The position numbers were made by a program, and so were the translations under genes. Shown here piece after piece: positions 55,362 to 64,000 of a DNA stretch of 64,000 bases. Source of the DNA: CAYMUR01 sp964393615 (GTDB lineage: Bacteria; Planctomycetota; Planctomycetia; Pirellulales; Pirellulaceae). The stretch covers positions 62,001 to 126,000 of the forward strand of contig CAYMUR010000001.1 in assembly GCA_964393615.1 (NCBI GenBank), in the 5' to 3' direction. The notes beneath the pieces were generated by a model that had not been told where the DNA came from, made no database searches, and saw only the letters and a list, made by a program, of their open reading frames with translations. The first letter of the stretch is position 1; each line of letters starts with the position of its first letter.

Positions 55362-57011
55362 TCAACCGTCCTGCAGTGGCAAATCGCATTGGTTAACTGG
55401 TTGGGAACGCTTCTGATGGCGTTCTAACGCAGCGTGAATGAACCCTGAAAATAAAGGCTGCGGAGCAGTCGGTTTCGATTTAAATTCGGGATGAAATTGA
55501 ACGGCAACCAGCCAAGGATGATCAGGCAACTCGATGATTTCGACCAGACCTCCATCCGGACTTGTTCCAGCAAAACAAAGGCCATGTGCCTGAAAACTTT
55601 GACGATACACGTTATTGAACTCATACCGGTGTCGGTGGCGTTCTTCGATCGTATCGCTACCGTATAATTCATAGGCATGACTGGTGGAATCTAATTCGGC
55701 CGTTTGCGCTCCTAGACGCATCGTACCCCCTTTGTCAGTAATCGCACGCTGCTCATCCAGCAAGCAAATGACGGGATGCGGCGTCTCTTTATCGAACTCG
55801 GTCGAATTAGCCTCCGACAAGTTAGCCACGTTTCTCGCAAATTCAATGACAGCGCATTGCATACCCAGACAGATCCCAAAAAACGGAATGCGTCGTTCGC
55901 GAGCAAACCGAATTGCTTCGATCTTGCCTTCAATTCCCCGTTCGCCAAAACCGCCAGGCACCAAAATACCATCATACCCTGACAGCAATCGCTCCGGTCC
56001 TTCTCGTTCAATCTCTTCACTGTCGATTCGTCCGATCCGGACTTGGCATAGGTGATGCATTCCCGCATGGTCTATTGCTTCATAAATCGATTTGTAAGCA
56101 TCACGATGCTTGGCGTACTTACCGACCACCGCAATACTGATTTCATGTTCTGGATTACGAAGTCGATGCAACAGATTGCGCCATTGGTCCATGTCGAGTG
56201 TGTCGGCATCCAACTGTAATTGCTCCACGATCAAACGGTCTAACTCGTTATCAACAAGGCTTAACGGCACTTCATAAATCGAAAAATCTTTATCCTTTTC
56301 TTCGATCACTGCCTCAATAGGAACGTTACAAAACAAGGCAATTTTCTGCCGGTCTTCGTAACTAATACTCCGTTCGGTACGACAAATAAGAATATCCGGC
56401 TGAATACCAATTTCACGGAGTTGTCCCACTGAATGTTGAGTCGGCTTCGTTTTTAACTCGTCTGCCGCTTTCAGGTAAGGAACAAGCGTTAAATGAATAT
56501 AGAGGCAATTTTGTTTACCGACATCAAGCGCATACTGACGAATTGCTTCCAGAAAAGGCTGACTCTCAATATCACCAACCGTACCACCAATCTCAGTAAT
56601 CACAACATCTACGTCTTCGTCAGCCAGTTTGTGAATTACCGATTTGATTTCGTCAGTAATATGCGGAATAACCTGCACGGTCTTGCCAAGAAACTCACCG
56701 CGACGCTCCTTATTAATGACCGATTGGTAAATTTGCCCTGTGGTGTAGTTTGAATCTCTCGTCAAGGGACTGTGGGTAAACCGCTCATAATGCCCCAAAT
56801 CCAAGTCAGTCTCACTACCATCATCTAGAACATAAACTTCACCGTGCTGATAAGGGCTCATCGTACCCGGGTCAACATTGATGTACGGATCTAGCTTTTG
56901 CATCCGCACCTTTAATCCCCGTTGTTCGAGCAGCATGCCAATCGATGCGCTTGTCAATCCTTTGCCCAGAGAGCTTACAACACCACCGGTAACAAAAATT
57001 TGTTTGGCCAT
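55362..57011 (-). CDS. pyrG: CTP synthase
   Basis: 549 aa, normal. Converts UTP to CTP using glutamine and ATP. The amidoligase N terminus has FVTGGVVSSLGKGLTSASIG and DPYINVDPGTMSPYQHGEVY. The C-terminal glutaminase has GICLGMQ with the catalytic Cys and FHPEFKS with the His-Glu pair. It precedes DUF1844 and follows kdsB on the minus strand. CTP is the co-substrate of KdsB (CMP-Kdo) and of CdsA, so the grouping makes sense. Confidence 0.97.
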   Translation of the reverse strand: MAKQIFVTGGVVSSLGKGLTSASIGMLLEQRGLKVRMQKLDPYINVDPGTMSPYQHGEVYVLDDGSETDLDLGHYERFTHSPLTRDSNYTTGQIYQSVINKERRGEFLGKTVQVIPHITDEIKSVIHKLADEDVDVVITEIGGTVGDIESQPFLEAIRQYALDVGKQNCLYIHLTLVPYLKAADELKTKPTQHSVGQLREIGIQPDILICRTERSISYEDRQKIALFCNVPIEAVIEEKDKDFSIYEVPLSLVDNELDRLIVEQLQLDADTLDMDQWRNLLHRLRNPEHEISIAVVGKYAKHRDAYKSIYEAIDHAGMHHLCQVRIGRIDSEEIEREGPERLLSGYDGILVPGGFGERGIEGKIEAIRFARERRIPFFGICLGMQCAVIEFARNVANLSEANSTEFDKETPHPVICLLDEQRAITDKGGTMRLGAQTAELDSTSHAYELYGSDTIEERHRHRYEFNNVYRQSFQAHGLCFAGTSPDGGLVEIIELPDHPWLVAVQFHPEFKSKPTAPQPLFSGFIHAALERHQKRSQPVNQCDLPLQDG

Positions 57012-57099
57012 ATGGAAAATCGTCCATGAAAGTTGGGGCCGTCAAAGGCCGGTTTTTGATTTGCGTTTGCTGCCAGTGTGAAGAAAGCTACTTTTCTTC

Positions 57100-57144
57100 G
57101 TGACGCCTGTCCCCGTGACGCCTGTCCCCGTGACGCCTGTCCCC
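57100..57144 (+). repeat. 15-bp tandem repeat, 3 exact copies
   Basis: GTGACGCCTGTCCCC occurs at 57100-57114, 57115-57129 and 57130-57144, in the spacer between pyrG and kdsB, about 90 bases upstream of the pyrG start. Fifteen is a multiple of three, but no coding frame is supported. Confidence 0.92.
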
Positions 57145-57238
57145 CAATCCATCATGCAACAGATCGATACCAACACTGCTCCCTACCGTGCGGTACGTCC
57201 ACGGCACTTGGCATCTTCTCCCAACACACACTTTTATT

Positions 57239-58024
57239 TTAACGTGCAATTGTCCGCTTGACAAAGGCCCGATAATCCTCGGGTGTGTCGATCCCACGGG
57301 CCAGATGTTCCACAACACCTACAGAAATGACATGACCTGTGGCAAGAAAGCGTAACTGTTCGAGTTTTTCTAGTTGCTCCATAGGAGAACGGGGAAGTTT
57401 AGGAAGCTTAAGCAGAAACTCTCGGCGATACGCATAAATTCCGAGATGTTGGTGACAAACTGCCGGTTCCTGGCACAACCATTCTGGGCGCCAATCGCGA
57501 ACAAACGGAATAGGACTGCGGCTGAAATAAAGAGCATGGTAAGAGTCGTCAAAAACAACCTTGACACATGATGGATCTTGCCATGCCTCTTCGCAGCGGA
57601 TCGGCGCTGCCAATGTGGCCACATCGGCCGACGGATCGTCTTCGAGAATTTCAATGACACGGTCAATCGAGTGGCCTTCAATTTCCGGTTCATCACCTTG
57701 GACATTGACAAAAATATCTACCTCTGGCATCGCCTTGGCGACTTCGGCCACGCGGTCAGTGCCGCTGGCAGCCGCCGGATCGGTCATAATGGCACGTCCA
57801 CCAAAACTTTCGACATGATCGGCTAATTCTAGATCCGCCGCGGCAACACATACCTCCACAGGACGAGCCGCTCGCTTGGCAGCTTCATACGTATGTCGAA
57901 TGATGGATTTCCCTGTCTCTTGTAACAACAACTTGCGGGGCAATCGTGTGGAAGCCAATCTCGCCGGAATAACAATGCAACTGGTCGTCTGTCGCAGCCG
58001 GGTTTGGGCAAGTGGTAATGCCAT
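57239..58024 (-). CDS. kdsB: 3-deoxy-manno-octulosonate cytidylyltransferase
   Basis: 261 aa. Activates Kdo as CMP-Kdo for lipopolysaccharide core. CIVIPARLASTRLPRKLL is the nucleotide-binding start, and DIFVNVQGDEPEI, the segment YFSRSPIPFVRD and HQHLGIYAYRREFL follow in canonical order. Start: ATG 58024 has AAGGAGG 8 bases upstream, whereas TTG 58045 does not. With LptF/G and Mla genes in this window it supports an LPS-bearing outer membrane. Confidence 0.94.
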   Translation of the reverse strand: MALPLAQTRLRQTTSCIVIPARLASTRLPRKLLLQETGKSIIRHTYEAAKRAARPVEVCVAAADLELADHVESFGGRAIMTDPAAASGTDRVAEVAKAMPEVDIFVNVQGDEPEIEGHSIDRVIEILEDDPSADVATLAAPIRCEEAWQDPSCVKVVFDDSYHALYFSRSPIPFVRDWRPEWLCQEPAVCHQHLGIYAYRREFLLKLPKLPRSPMEQLEKLEQLRFLATGHVISVGVVEHLARGIDTPEDYRAFVKRTIAR

Positions 58025-58333
58025 GCCATCGTCCTCCTTGATCAAATTACAGGGAAGAAGTCATACTCCAATTGGCAATTCAGGTACAGATCATGTAATA
58101 CAAAACAGACATTGGGCCAATTTTTCTAGGATTAAAATACCGATTTCGCAGGCCGTAAAATTCGCATGATCGGTCAAATCGTAGTTACCGCAGAAAATAA
58201 CTGATAGCATTCTCTTTAGATCGGCATTTATTTTCGAGTTGTTATCATCCTTGCCGAGCTTAAAATAAATAAGATAGAAACAAGTTGTCACCGGGGATCC
58301 CGGTGAAACCATCACCATTCACGGGAAAACATC

Positions 58334-60190
58334 ATGTGTGGAATTGTTGGTTATGTTGGCTATCGGAACGCAACCGATTACATGTTGGCAGGCCTTCGCC
58401 GCCTGGAATACCGAGGTTATGACAGCGCTGGCATTGCCACAATGAACCCTCAAGGCGACATCGCGATTACCCGCACGGTTGGGCGTATCGATGCATTAGC
58501 CGCCGAGATGACGCAACCGTTAGACGACAGCACGGGCATTGGACATACGCGCTGGGCCACGCATGGAACTCCCACGGAGCCCAATGCACACCCACACACC
58601 AGTGGAAATGGCAGTGTCACCATTGTCCATAATGGTGTGATCGAAAATTATCAAGTGATCAAAAAACGTCTCGAGCAGCAAGGTTACGAATTTCAGTCCG
58701 CGACCGACAGTGAAGTCATTGCCCACCTGATCGCAAGTTGTATGACAAAGCAAACAGCCAACAGCAGCAATGACCGCGAGCACTTGGAATCTGCTGTCAA
58801 ATCGGCTATCAGTCAGCTCCAGGGAACGTATGGCCTGGTCGTTCTTTTTCGCGATCATCCGGACCTGATTCTGGCAGCCCGCTTGGGTAGTCCGTTAGTG
58901 ATTGGCGTCGGCAAGGGGGAACATTTTGTTGCCAGCGATGCTTCTCCCTTGGCGGGATTCACAGATAAAATCGTCTATCTGGCCGACCACCAGGTTGCAA
59001 CCATTACGGCAGACACACTGCAAGTAAGTCATCGTGACCAGGGACAAATCCAACACGACGTCCAAGTGATGCCAATTTCGGAAGTGGATGTTGCCTTGAA
59101 CGATTATGCACACTACATGCTCAAGGAGATTTCAGAACAACCGCAGTCCCTGCAAAATGCGATGAGGGGACGCCTGAATGATGACGACGCCTCTACGGTT
59201 TTTGGTGGATTAAATCTTTCGCCTCAGGAACTTTGCGGTGTCAATCGTATCTTACTGACAGCTTGTGGGACCAGCTACCACGCAGCGTTGGTAGGCGAAT
59301 ATCTCATCGAAGAATTTGCACGCATTCCGGTCGAGGTCGAATATGCCAGTGAATTGAGATACCGTAACCCACCTATTAAGCCAGGAACGCTCGTCTTTTC
59401 AATCACACAGAGCGGGGAAACAGCAGACACGTTAGCAGCCCAGCGAGAAATGAAACGCAAAGGGCATCCCACATTGGCGATTTGTAATGTCGTGGGAAGT
59501 ACCATCGCCCAGGAGGCCGACGGGGGTGTTTATTTGCATGCCGGACCCGAAGTCGGTGTCGCCTCGACCAAAGCCTATACTTCTCAGTGCGTCGTATTGG
59601 CAATGCTGGCCGTTCACTTTGGGCGATTGCGACATTTAAGCTATTCTCAAGGGCGAAATATCATCGAGCAGCTTCACGACTTGCCAAACAAGGTGGAAGC
59701 GGCACTGAATTGTAATGATGAGGTTCAACGAATTGCGGAAAAATATTCCGACTGTGCTAATTTTCTCTATCTCGGTCGTCAATACAATTTCCCAACCGCT
59801 CTCGAAGGAGCGTTGAAGCTCAAAGAAATCAGCTACATCCACGCAGAAGGCTATCCAGCCGCCGAAATGAAGCACGGTCCGATTGCCTTGGTAGATAGTA
59901 ATACCCCTAGTGTATTCCTCGTTCCACAAGGCTTCATTTACGACAAGGTGATGTCTAATCTCGAAGAAATCAAGGCTCGTGGTGGTCCGGTGATCGCTGT
60001 GGTCGGTGAAGGAGATACGAGGGTACGAGAAATGGCTGACGATGTCATCGAAGTGCCACACGTGGATGAAATCCTGCAGCCCGTCGTAAATGTCATTCCT
60101 CTCCAGCTACTGGCCTATCATATTGCGGTGCTGCGAGGTTGTGATGTCGACAAACCTAGAAATCTGGCTAAAAGTGTCACCGTGGAATAA
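58334..60190 (+). CDS. glmS: glutamine-fructose-6-phosphate aminotransferase (isomerizing)
   Basis: 618 aa. Makes glucosamine-6-phosphate, the entry to UDP-GlcNAc for peptidoglycan and LPS. Cys2 in MCGIVGYVGYRNATDY is the glutaminase nucleophile; GIGHTRWATHG follows. Two SIS domains bind the sugar phosphate (about 290-430 and 460-600; ITQSGETADTLAAQ, SYIHAEGYPAAEMKHGPIAL). The C terminus KPRNLAKSVTVE is the conserved channel end. The 288-base divergent spacer before it shows no glmS-ribozyme core that I can recognise. Confidence 0.97.
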   Translation: MCGIVGYVGYRNATDYMLAGLRRLEYRGYDSAGIATMNPQGDIAITRTVGRIDALAAEMTQPLDDSTGIGHTRWATHGTPTEPNAHPHTSGNGSVTIVHNGVIENYQVIKKRLEQQGYEFQSATDSEVIAHLIASCMTKQTANSSNDREHLESAVKSAISQLQGTYGLVVLFRDHPDLILAARLGSPLVIGVGKGEHFVASDASPLAGFTDKIVYLADHQVATITADTLQVSHRDQGQIQHDVQVMPISEVDVALNDYAHYMLKEISEQPQSLQNAMRGRLNDDDASTVFGGLNLSPQELCGVNRILLTACGTSYHAALVGEYLIEEFARIPVEVEYASELRYRNPPIKPGTLVFSITQSGETADTLAAQREMKRKGHPTLAICNVVGSTIAQEADGGVYLHAGPEVGVASTKAYTSQCVVLAMLAVHFGRLRHLSYSQGRNIIEQLHDLPNKVEAALNCNDEVQRIAEKYSDCANFLYLGRQYNFPTALEGALKLKEISYIHAEGYPAAEMKHGPIALVDSNTPSVFLVPQGFIYDKVMSNLEEIKARGGPVIAVVGEGDTRVREMADDVIEVPHVDEILQPVVNVIPLQLLAYHIAVLRGCDVDKPRNLAKSVTVE

Positions 60191-60280
60191 GATTTCCGGT
60201 GCTCTTGAACACCTCCCTGTCTGTGAATAAAATCTTATGCTGTGGGTTTTCACTGCAGCTTCATTTCACAGAAGGGGATC

Positions 60281-61258
60281 ATGAGTACTACCGAAATTGA
60301 AGAACAGATCGTTCGCCACTCCCAAATTTGTACCAATTTGATCAACGAAGTTGGACATTTGCTGGTCGGCCAGGAATCCATGGTGTCACGTCTGCTGATC
60401 GGCTTGTTGACAGGCGGTCATGTACTGCTCGAAGGCGTACCTGGACTGGCTAAAACACTGGCGGTTCACAGCTTGGCACGGGCAATTGACACCGGTTTTT
60501 CCCGAATTCAATTCACACCCGACATGTTGCCCGCAGATGTCATTGGCACCCAAATTTTCAATCCCAAGGAGGCTTCCTACCAAGTCAAAAAAGGGCCCAT
60601 TTTTTCTAACATTATTCTAGCAGATGAGATCAACCGGGCTCCAGCGAAAGTGCAGGCTGCGTTGCTCGAAGCAATGCAAGAACGACAAGCAACGATCGGC
60701 GGAGAAACCTACCAACTGGAGGAACCTTTTCTCGTATTGGCCACCCAAAATCCTATCGAACAGGAAGGGACTTATCCGCTGCCCGAAGCCCAGGTCGACC
60801 GATTCATGCTCAAGGTCGTCGTCGACTACCCCACGCGCGATGAGGAACTAAAAATCGTTGATCGGATAGGGGGTGGTAAAACACTGCCAGCCATTAATCC
60901 CATTACTTCGCCGAACGACATCCTGGCGGCGCGCGATGTTGTCAACAAGGTCTGGGCTGACGACAAAGTACGGGATTACATAGTCGACCTGGTTCGGGCG
61001 ACCCGTGACTTCAAAATGGCAGGACTGGAAGGCATGATCGAACTGGGCGCCAGCCCTCGCGCATCGATCTATCTCATGCAAGCTGCCCGTGCTCACGCTT
61101 TTTTACAAGGACGTGGCTATGTGACTCCGCATGATGTTAAATCACTTGCACTGGATGTACTCCGACATCGTCTCGTTTTGACCTATGAAGCGGAAGCGGA
61201 GGGAAAAACAGCAGAAACGATCGTTCAGATTTTATTGGATAACGTGCCTGTGCCGTAG
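60281..61258 (+). CDS. MoxR-family AAA+ ATPase
   Basis: 325 aa. Walker A LEGVPGLAKT, Walker B IILADEINRAPAK and sensor 1 VLATQNPIEQEGTYPLPEAQ (20 residues) mark the MoxR branch. These ATPases act as chaperones with VWA proteins, fitting the DUF58 and BatA genes that follow directly. Start: ATG 60281 has AAGGGG upstream and the frame extends to 60242. It opens the cluster. Confidence 0.95.
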   Translation: MSTTEIEEQIVRHSQICTNLINEVGHLLVGQESMVSRLLIGLLTGGHVLLEGVPGLAKTLAVHSLARAIDTGFSRIQFTPDMLPADVIGTQIFNPKEASYQVKKGPIFSNIILADEINRAPAKVQAALLEAMQERQATIGGETYQLEEPFLVLATQNPIEQEGTYPLPEAQVDRFMLKVVVDYPTRDEELKIVDRIGGGKTLPAINPITSPNDILAARDVVNKVWADDKVRDYIVDLVRATRDFKMAGLEGMIELGASPRASIYLMQAARAHAFLQGRGYVTPHDVKSLALDVLRHRLVLTYEAEAEGKTAETIVQILLDNVPVP

Positions 61259-61326
61259 AAGTGACTTCCTGTCTATTCCACTCCCTGTGCCAAAAGCACC
61301 TGGGGTACGAACTTTTTTACTTGTCA

Positions 61327-62313
61327 ATGGTCAGGCCGATGTTAGCAGGCGACATTATTCAACGCGTTCGCGAAATTCAAGTTCGTACCGGCCGTCAAGT
61401 GGCCGACGTTTTGGCAGGCCAATATGTTTCCGTATTCAAAGGGCACGGCGTCGAATTTGACGAAGTTCGACCGTATATTCCGGGCGACGATGTACGAACT
61501 ATTGATTGGAATGTTACGGCACGCATGGGTGAACCGTTCGTCAAGCGATATGTCGAGGAACGCCAATTAACATTGATGCTCATGGCCGACATTTCCGCTT
61601 CTCAGGATTTCGGTTCCGCCAGTAGATCGAAACGCGAAGCAACTGCGGAATTATGTGCCCTGTTAGCTTTTTCAGCAATCCAAAATGACGACAAAGTCGG
61701 TTTGACATTATTTCACGGTGGAATCCAACAATACATCCCGGCCCGAAAAGGCCAGAAACACGCGTTACGCGTCGTTCGTGAAGTACTCGCTCATGGAACC
61801 GGACAAACCCCCGAAGAACAAACCCGAAATCTCCAACGCCATCGGCGTTGGAGATGGCTACCGTTCGGTCGACGACGCACTTGGTGGCGCACCGGTCGAC
61901 AAGCAACAAATGTTGCTGGCGCGATGGAGTTTTTAATGTCCGTGACTTCGCGAAAAACGGTCTGCTTTGTAGTCAGCGATTTCTTGGATGACAATTTCTT
62001 ACCGGCCATCCGCAGCGCCAACCGCAAGCATGACGTCATTGCAGTGATGATCACTGACCCTCGTGAATTTGAAATGCCGGGAGTCGGCTTAATCGCCCTG
62101 CGTGATCCGGAAACTGGACGGAACGCCCATTACAATACAAATTCATCGGCATTTCGGGAGCAGTATCGCCAACTGGCAAACCAGCGTCTGGAGAAATTGA
62201 CGCATGCTTTACGAGGTTCGGACATTGACCTCATTCAAATTGACGCTTCTGGTTCGGTCATAGAACCGCTCATTCATTTCTTTCGTATGAGAGAAAGGAG
62301 GATGAGACGTTGA
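61327..62313 (+). CDS. DUF58 domain protein
   Basis: 328 aa. Conserved DUF58 signature: SVFKGHGVEFDEVRPYIPGD then VRTIDWNVTARMGEPFVKRY. A VWA-like fold follows (LMLMADISASQDFG and VCFVVSDFLDDNFL). It interacts functionally with MoxR and VWA proteins in aerotolerance-type operons. ATG 61339 is also possible; the frame extends to 61261. The 3' end overlaps the next TTG start by 4 bases. Confidence 0.92.
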   Translation: MVRPMLAGDIIQRVREIQVRTGRQVADVLAGQYVSVFKGHGVEFDEVRPYIPGDDVRTIDWNVTARMGEPFVKRYVEERQLTLMLMADISASQDFGSASRSKREATAELCALLAFSAIQNDDKVGLTLFHGGIQQYIPARKGQKHALRVVREVLAHGTGQTPEEQTRNLQRHRRWRWLPFGRRRTWWRTGRQATNVAGAMEFLMSVTSRKTVCFVVSDFLDDNFLPAIRSANRKHDVIAVMITDPREFEMPGVGLIALRDPETGRNAHYNTNSSAFREQYRQLANQRLEKLTHALRGSDIDLIQIDASGSVIEPLIHFFRMRERRMRR

Positions 62314-63365
62314 AGTGTAACCGCTTTTTGCCAATGAAACATCCGCGGCAAACATGGGTAGCCTTTTGGTACACACTCTCCGTTGCCACTGCAGCTATGT
62401 TACCCGAACAAGCAGTCGCAACCTCCGCCGAACATATTTCGGAACTTGGCCCCGTTGTCGCCACGGTAAGTGTAGAGCCTTTGGAATCACTCGTTGGGGA
62501 CCCGGTTACCCTGACATTGACAGTAACTGCTGAAAAAGACATCGACCTATGGATGCCCGAATTTGGCGAAGCACTCGACCGTTTTTCGATTCTTGACTTT
62601 GTGCCTCGGCAGTCGGTAGACGATCAAGGCCGTATCGTACAGACACAAATTTATAGGTTGCAGACACCCTCTTCGGGTATCCAAGCCATTCCACCACTGC
62701 TGATTGAATTTGTAGACCAGCGGCCAGGACAAGCGGCAACACCTCCCGACCAGGATGCCTACGAATTGCTCACGGAACGTGTCGAGTTTCATGTCATCTC
62801 TGTCCTACCCGATGGTGCCACTGCAGACCTTCACCCCCCACTGGGAGAGCTGCCGTTACAGGACTCTACCCAAGGCCGACTGTCGACGGGCACCATCACT
62901 GGATTGGTGGTTGGCGTCGTATGTATTGGAAGTGCTTTCTGTTTTTACGCATGGTTGGCGATGCGCCGTCGTACCCGTCGACAAACAGCGTATGAAATTG
63001 CCAGCCGCAAATTAAAACGATTGCTGGAGACGGTAAATCCAATGGGAATTAACACCGATAAATTTTTTGTTGAATTGTCAGGTATAGTGAGACGCTACTT
63101 AGAAGACCGTTTTGAATTACGGGCACCGGAGCTGACCACCGAAGAGTTTCTCGCCGCAGTAAGTGACTCACCTGACTTGAGCTTGGCGCACCAGCGTCTA
63201 CTCCGTGAATTTCTTCGCCAGGCCGACCTCGTCAAATTCGCAGGAGTGCTGCCAAACGAACAAGACATTCAACAAGCAATCGACCGAGCCAGACAATTCC
63301 TTGACGAAACCCAAGAGAATGCACCCTACGTAACCGTTGCCACTGACCAGAAACAAGTTGCCTGA
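62310..63365 (+). CDS. BatD-like membrane protein of the MoxR cluster
   Basis: 351 aa from TTG 62310, overlapping the upstream stop, with AAGGAGG 8 bases upstream. ATG 62334 is the alternative. A signal-like hydrophobic stretch (about 16-36) precedes an extracytoplasmic beta-rich domain: VSVEPLESLVGDPVTLTLTV is typical of BatD/Ig-like proteins. A single transmembrane helix follows at about residues 197-217, then a cytoplasmic helical domain RKLKRLLETVNPMGINTDKF, VELSGIVRRYLEDRFELRAP. The order in Bat operons (MoxR, DUF58, this, BatA) supports the call. Confidence 0.78.
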   Translation: MKCNRFLPMKHPRQTWVAFWYTLSVATAAMLPEQAVATSAEHISELGPVVATVSVEPLESLVGDPVTLTLTVTAEKDIDLWMPEFGEALDRFSILDFVPRQSVDDQGRIVQTQIYRLQTPSSGIQAIPPLLIEFVDQRPGQAATPPDQDAYELLTERVEFHVISVLPDGATADLHPPLGELPLQDSTQGRLSTGTITGLVVGVVCIGSAFCFYAWLAMRRRTRRQTAYEIASRKLKRLLETVNPMGINTDKFFVELSGIVRRYLEDRFELRAPELTTEEFLAAVSDSPDLSLAHQRLLREFLRQADLVKFAGVLPNEQDIQQAIDRARQFLDETQENAPYVTVATDQKQVA

Positions 63366-63475
63366 TTTGCAACTCTTGTGGACGTCAATCCATTTGTAAA
63401 TTCCCGACAATTTCGGATTTGCATTTCAAATCCGATGCTTTCATCACAATACTATTTATCTTATTTTCCAACACT

Positions 63476-64000
63476 ATGCACTGGGAATTTCGAGATCCCT
63501 GGTTTTTGCTCACTGTTCTGTTGGGACCTCTTGCCTATGTATTGGCCAGACGGGTTAGCTCATGCATACAGTTTTCATCGCTGGCGATAGCCGACCAAGC
63601 CCCGCGGTCATGGCGTGCCAGGCTGATCTTTTTACCACCTCTCATGTATGCCTCTGCAGTCGTCATGCTCGCCATTGCGCTCGCCGGACCACGTACACCG
63701 GATGAGCAAACCAAAGTTTATCGTGAAGGCATCATGATTATGATGGCCGTCGACCGTTCTGGCTCCATGGAGGCCCGAGATTTAGTAAAAAATGATATGA
63801 CGGTGAATCGCCTGGAAGTCGTCAAGGAGGTGTTTGAACATTTTGTCTTGGGGGATGGAGCCTCAGGAAACGGTCGTCCCGATGACATGGTCGGCTTGGT
63901 CTCGTTTGCTGCCTATGCTGACAGCCTCTGCCCGTTGACACTTGACCACGGTAACCTTGTTTCGATGTGTCAGGAAATCGAAATCGCAGCCACCCGCGAA
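63476..64000 (+). CDS. batA: VWA-domain protein BatA, 5' part (runs off the window)
   Basis: 175 codons visible with no stop. HWEFRDPWFLLTVLLGPLAY is the first membrane helix and an ATG at 63476 fits. A second helix (VVMLAIALAGPRTPDEQTK) precedes the VWA domain, whose MIDAS motif is MMAVDRSGSMEARD (DxSxS) and VGLVSFAAYADSLCPLTLDH. BatA works with MoxR and DUF58 in the envelope. No stop before 64000, so the rest lies downstream. Confidence 0.88.
   Translation, partial: MHWEFRDPWFLLTVLLGPLAYVLARRVSSCIQFSSLAIADQAPRSWRARLIFLPPLMYASAVVMLAIALAGPRTPDEQTKVYREGIMIMMAVDRSGSMEARDLVKNDMTVNRLEVVKEVFEHFVLGDGASGNGRPDDMVGLVSFAAYADSLCPLTLDHGNLVSMCQEIEIAATRE

Noticed and set aside
58046..58333. glmS ribozyme upstream of glmS
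   Set aside because: The spacer shows none of the core sequence I associate with the ribozyme, and glmS ribozymes are mainly in Firmicutes.

Overview
The window looks like chromosomal DNA of a planctomycete, probably of the Pirellulales/Planctomycetaceae type. This is inferred from the gene content. There are several secreted proteins I associate with that phylum, an orphan PP2C/PEGA/TPR-glycosyltransferase complement, a DUF1844 gene beside pyrG and kdsB, the futalosine menaquinone route (mqnE), many sigma-54 activators, and a MoxR/DUF58/BatA cluster. LPS-type genes (kdsB, an LptF/G permease, an Mla-like transporter) point to an outer membrane. TGA is used as a normal stop codon at many genes. 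I saw no rRNA, tRNA, CRISPR array, integrase or complete transposon.

Layout. 1-4.3 kb: end of clpC, then mlaE-mlaF-mlaD (retrograde lipid transport) running into a convergent PEGA lipoprotein. 4.6-10.6 kb: a PP2C phosphatase, a YjgP/YjgQ (LptF/G) permease, and a histidine kinase/sigma-54 response regulator pair. 10.9-13.5 kb (minus): a membrane protein, a MoaD/ThiS-like carrier and a full-length tungsten-type aldehyde:ferredoxin oxidoreductase. 13.7-20.1 kb: a GT1 glycosyltransferase, a YfhO-like membrane protein and a TMTC-like TPR glycosyltransferase interrupted by one in-frame TGA. 20.4-22.3 kb: a gene-poor regulatory patch with a loop-extended CsrA homologue, a ribbon-helix-helix protein, an excisionase-like HTH protein and repeat arrays. 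22.3-36.3 kb: YceH, an Ldh2-type dehydrogenase, a sulfatase-fold protein, PlsC/CdsA, a metallopeptidase, FabI/Nudix, a GAF sigma-54 activator and several lineage-specific proteins. 36.7-47.2 kb: mqnE, selB, selA, guaB, a large secreted protein with a strong terminator, and a diadenylate cyclase. 47.4-54.7 kb: a phytanoyl-CoA dioxygenase-like enzyme, a PQQ/beta-propeller protein, an HpcH-type aldolase, an SSS symporter and a Gfo/Idh oxidoreductase. 54.9-58.0 kb (minus): kdsB-pyrG-DUF1844. 58.3-64 kb: glmS, then the MoxR-DUF58-BatD-like-BatA cluster cut by the window end.

Many genes feed the cell envelope: Mla, LptF/G, KdsB, GlmS (UDP-GlcNAc precursor), PlsC/CdsA, FabI, YfhO and the glycosyltransferases. 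Another theme is special cofactor use: tungsten/molybdopterin (AOR plus MoaD), selenocysteine (SelA/SelB) and menaquinone (MqnE).

The most unusual signals are these: the single TGA in the TMTC-like gene at a position where the family normally has Trp, in a genome carrying SelA/SelB; three 7-bp repeats spaced exactly 10 bp upstream of the RHH gene; the CsrA with a large beta1-beta2 insertion; a long perfect nested hairpin upstream of plsC; and recurrent 13-18 bp tandem duplications in the intergenic spacers. No computation or database search was run. Family names come from motif recognition.
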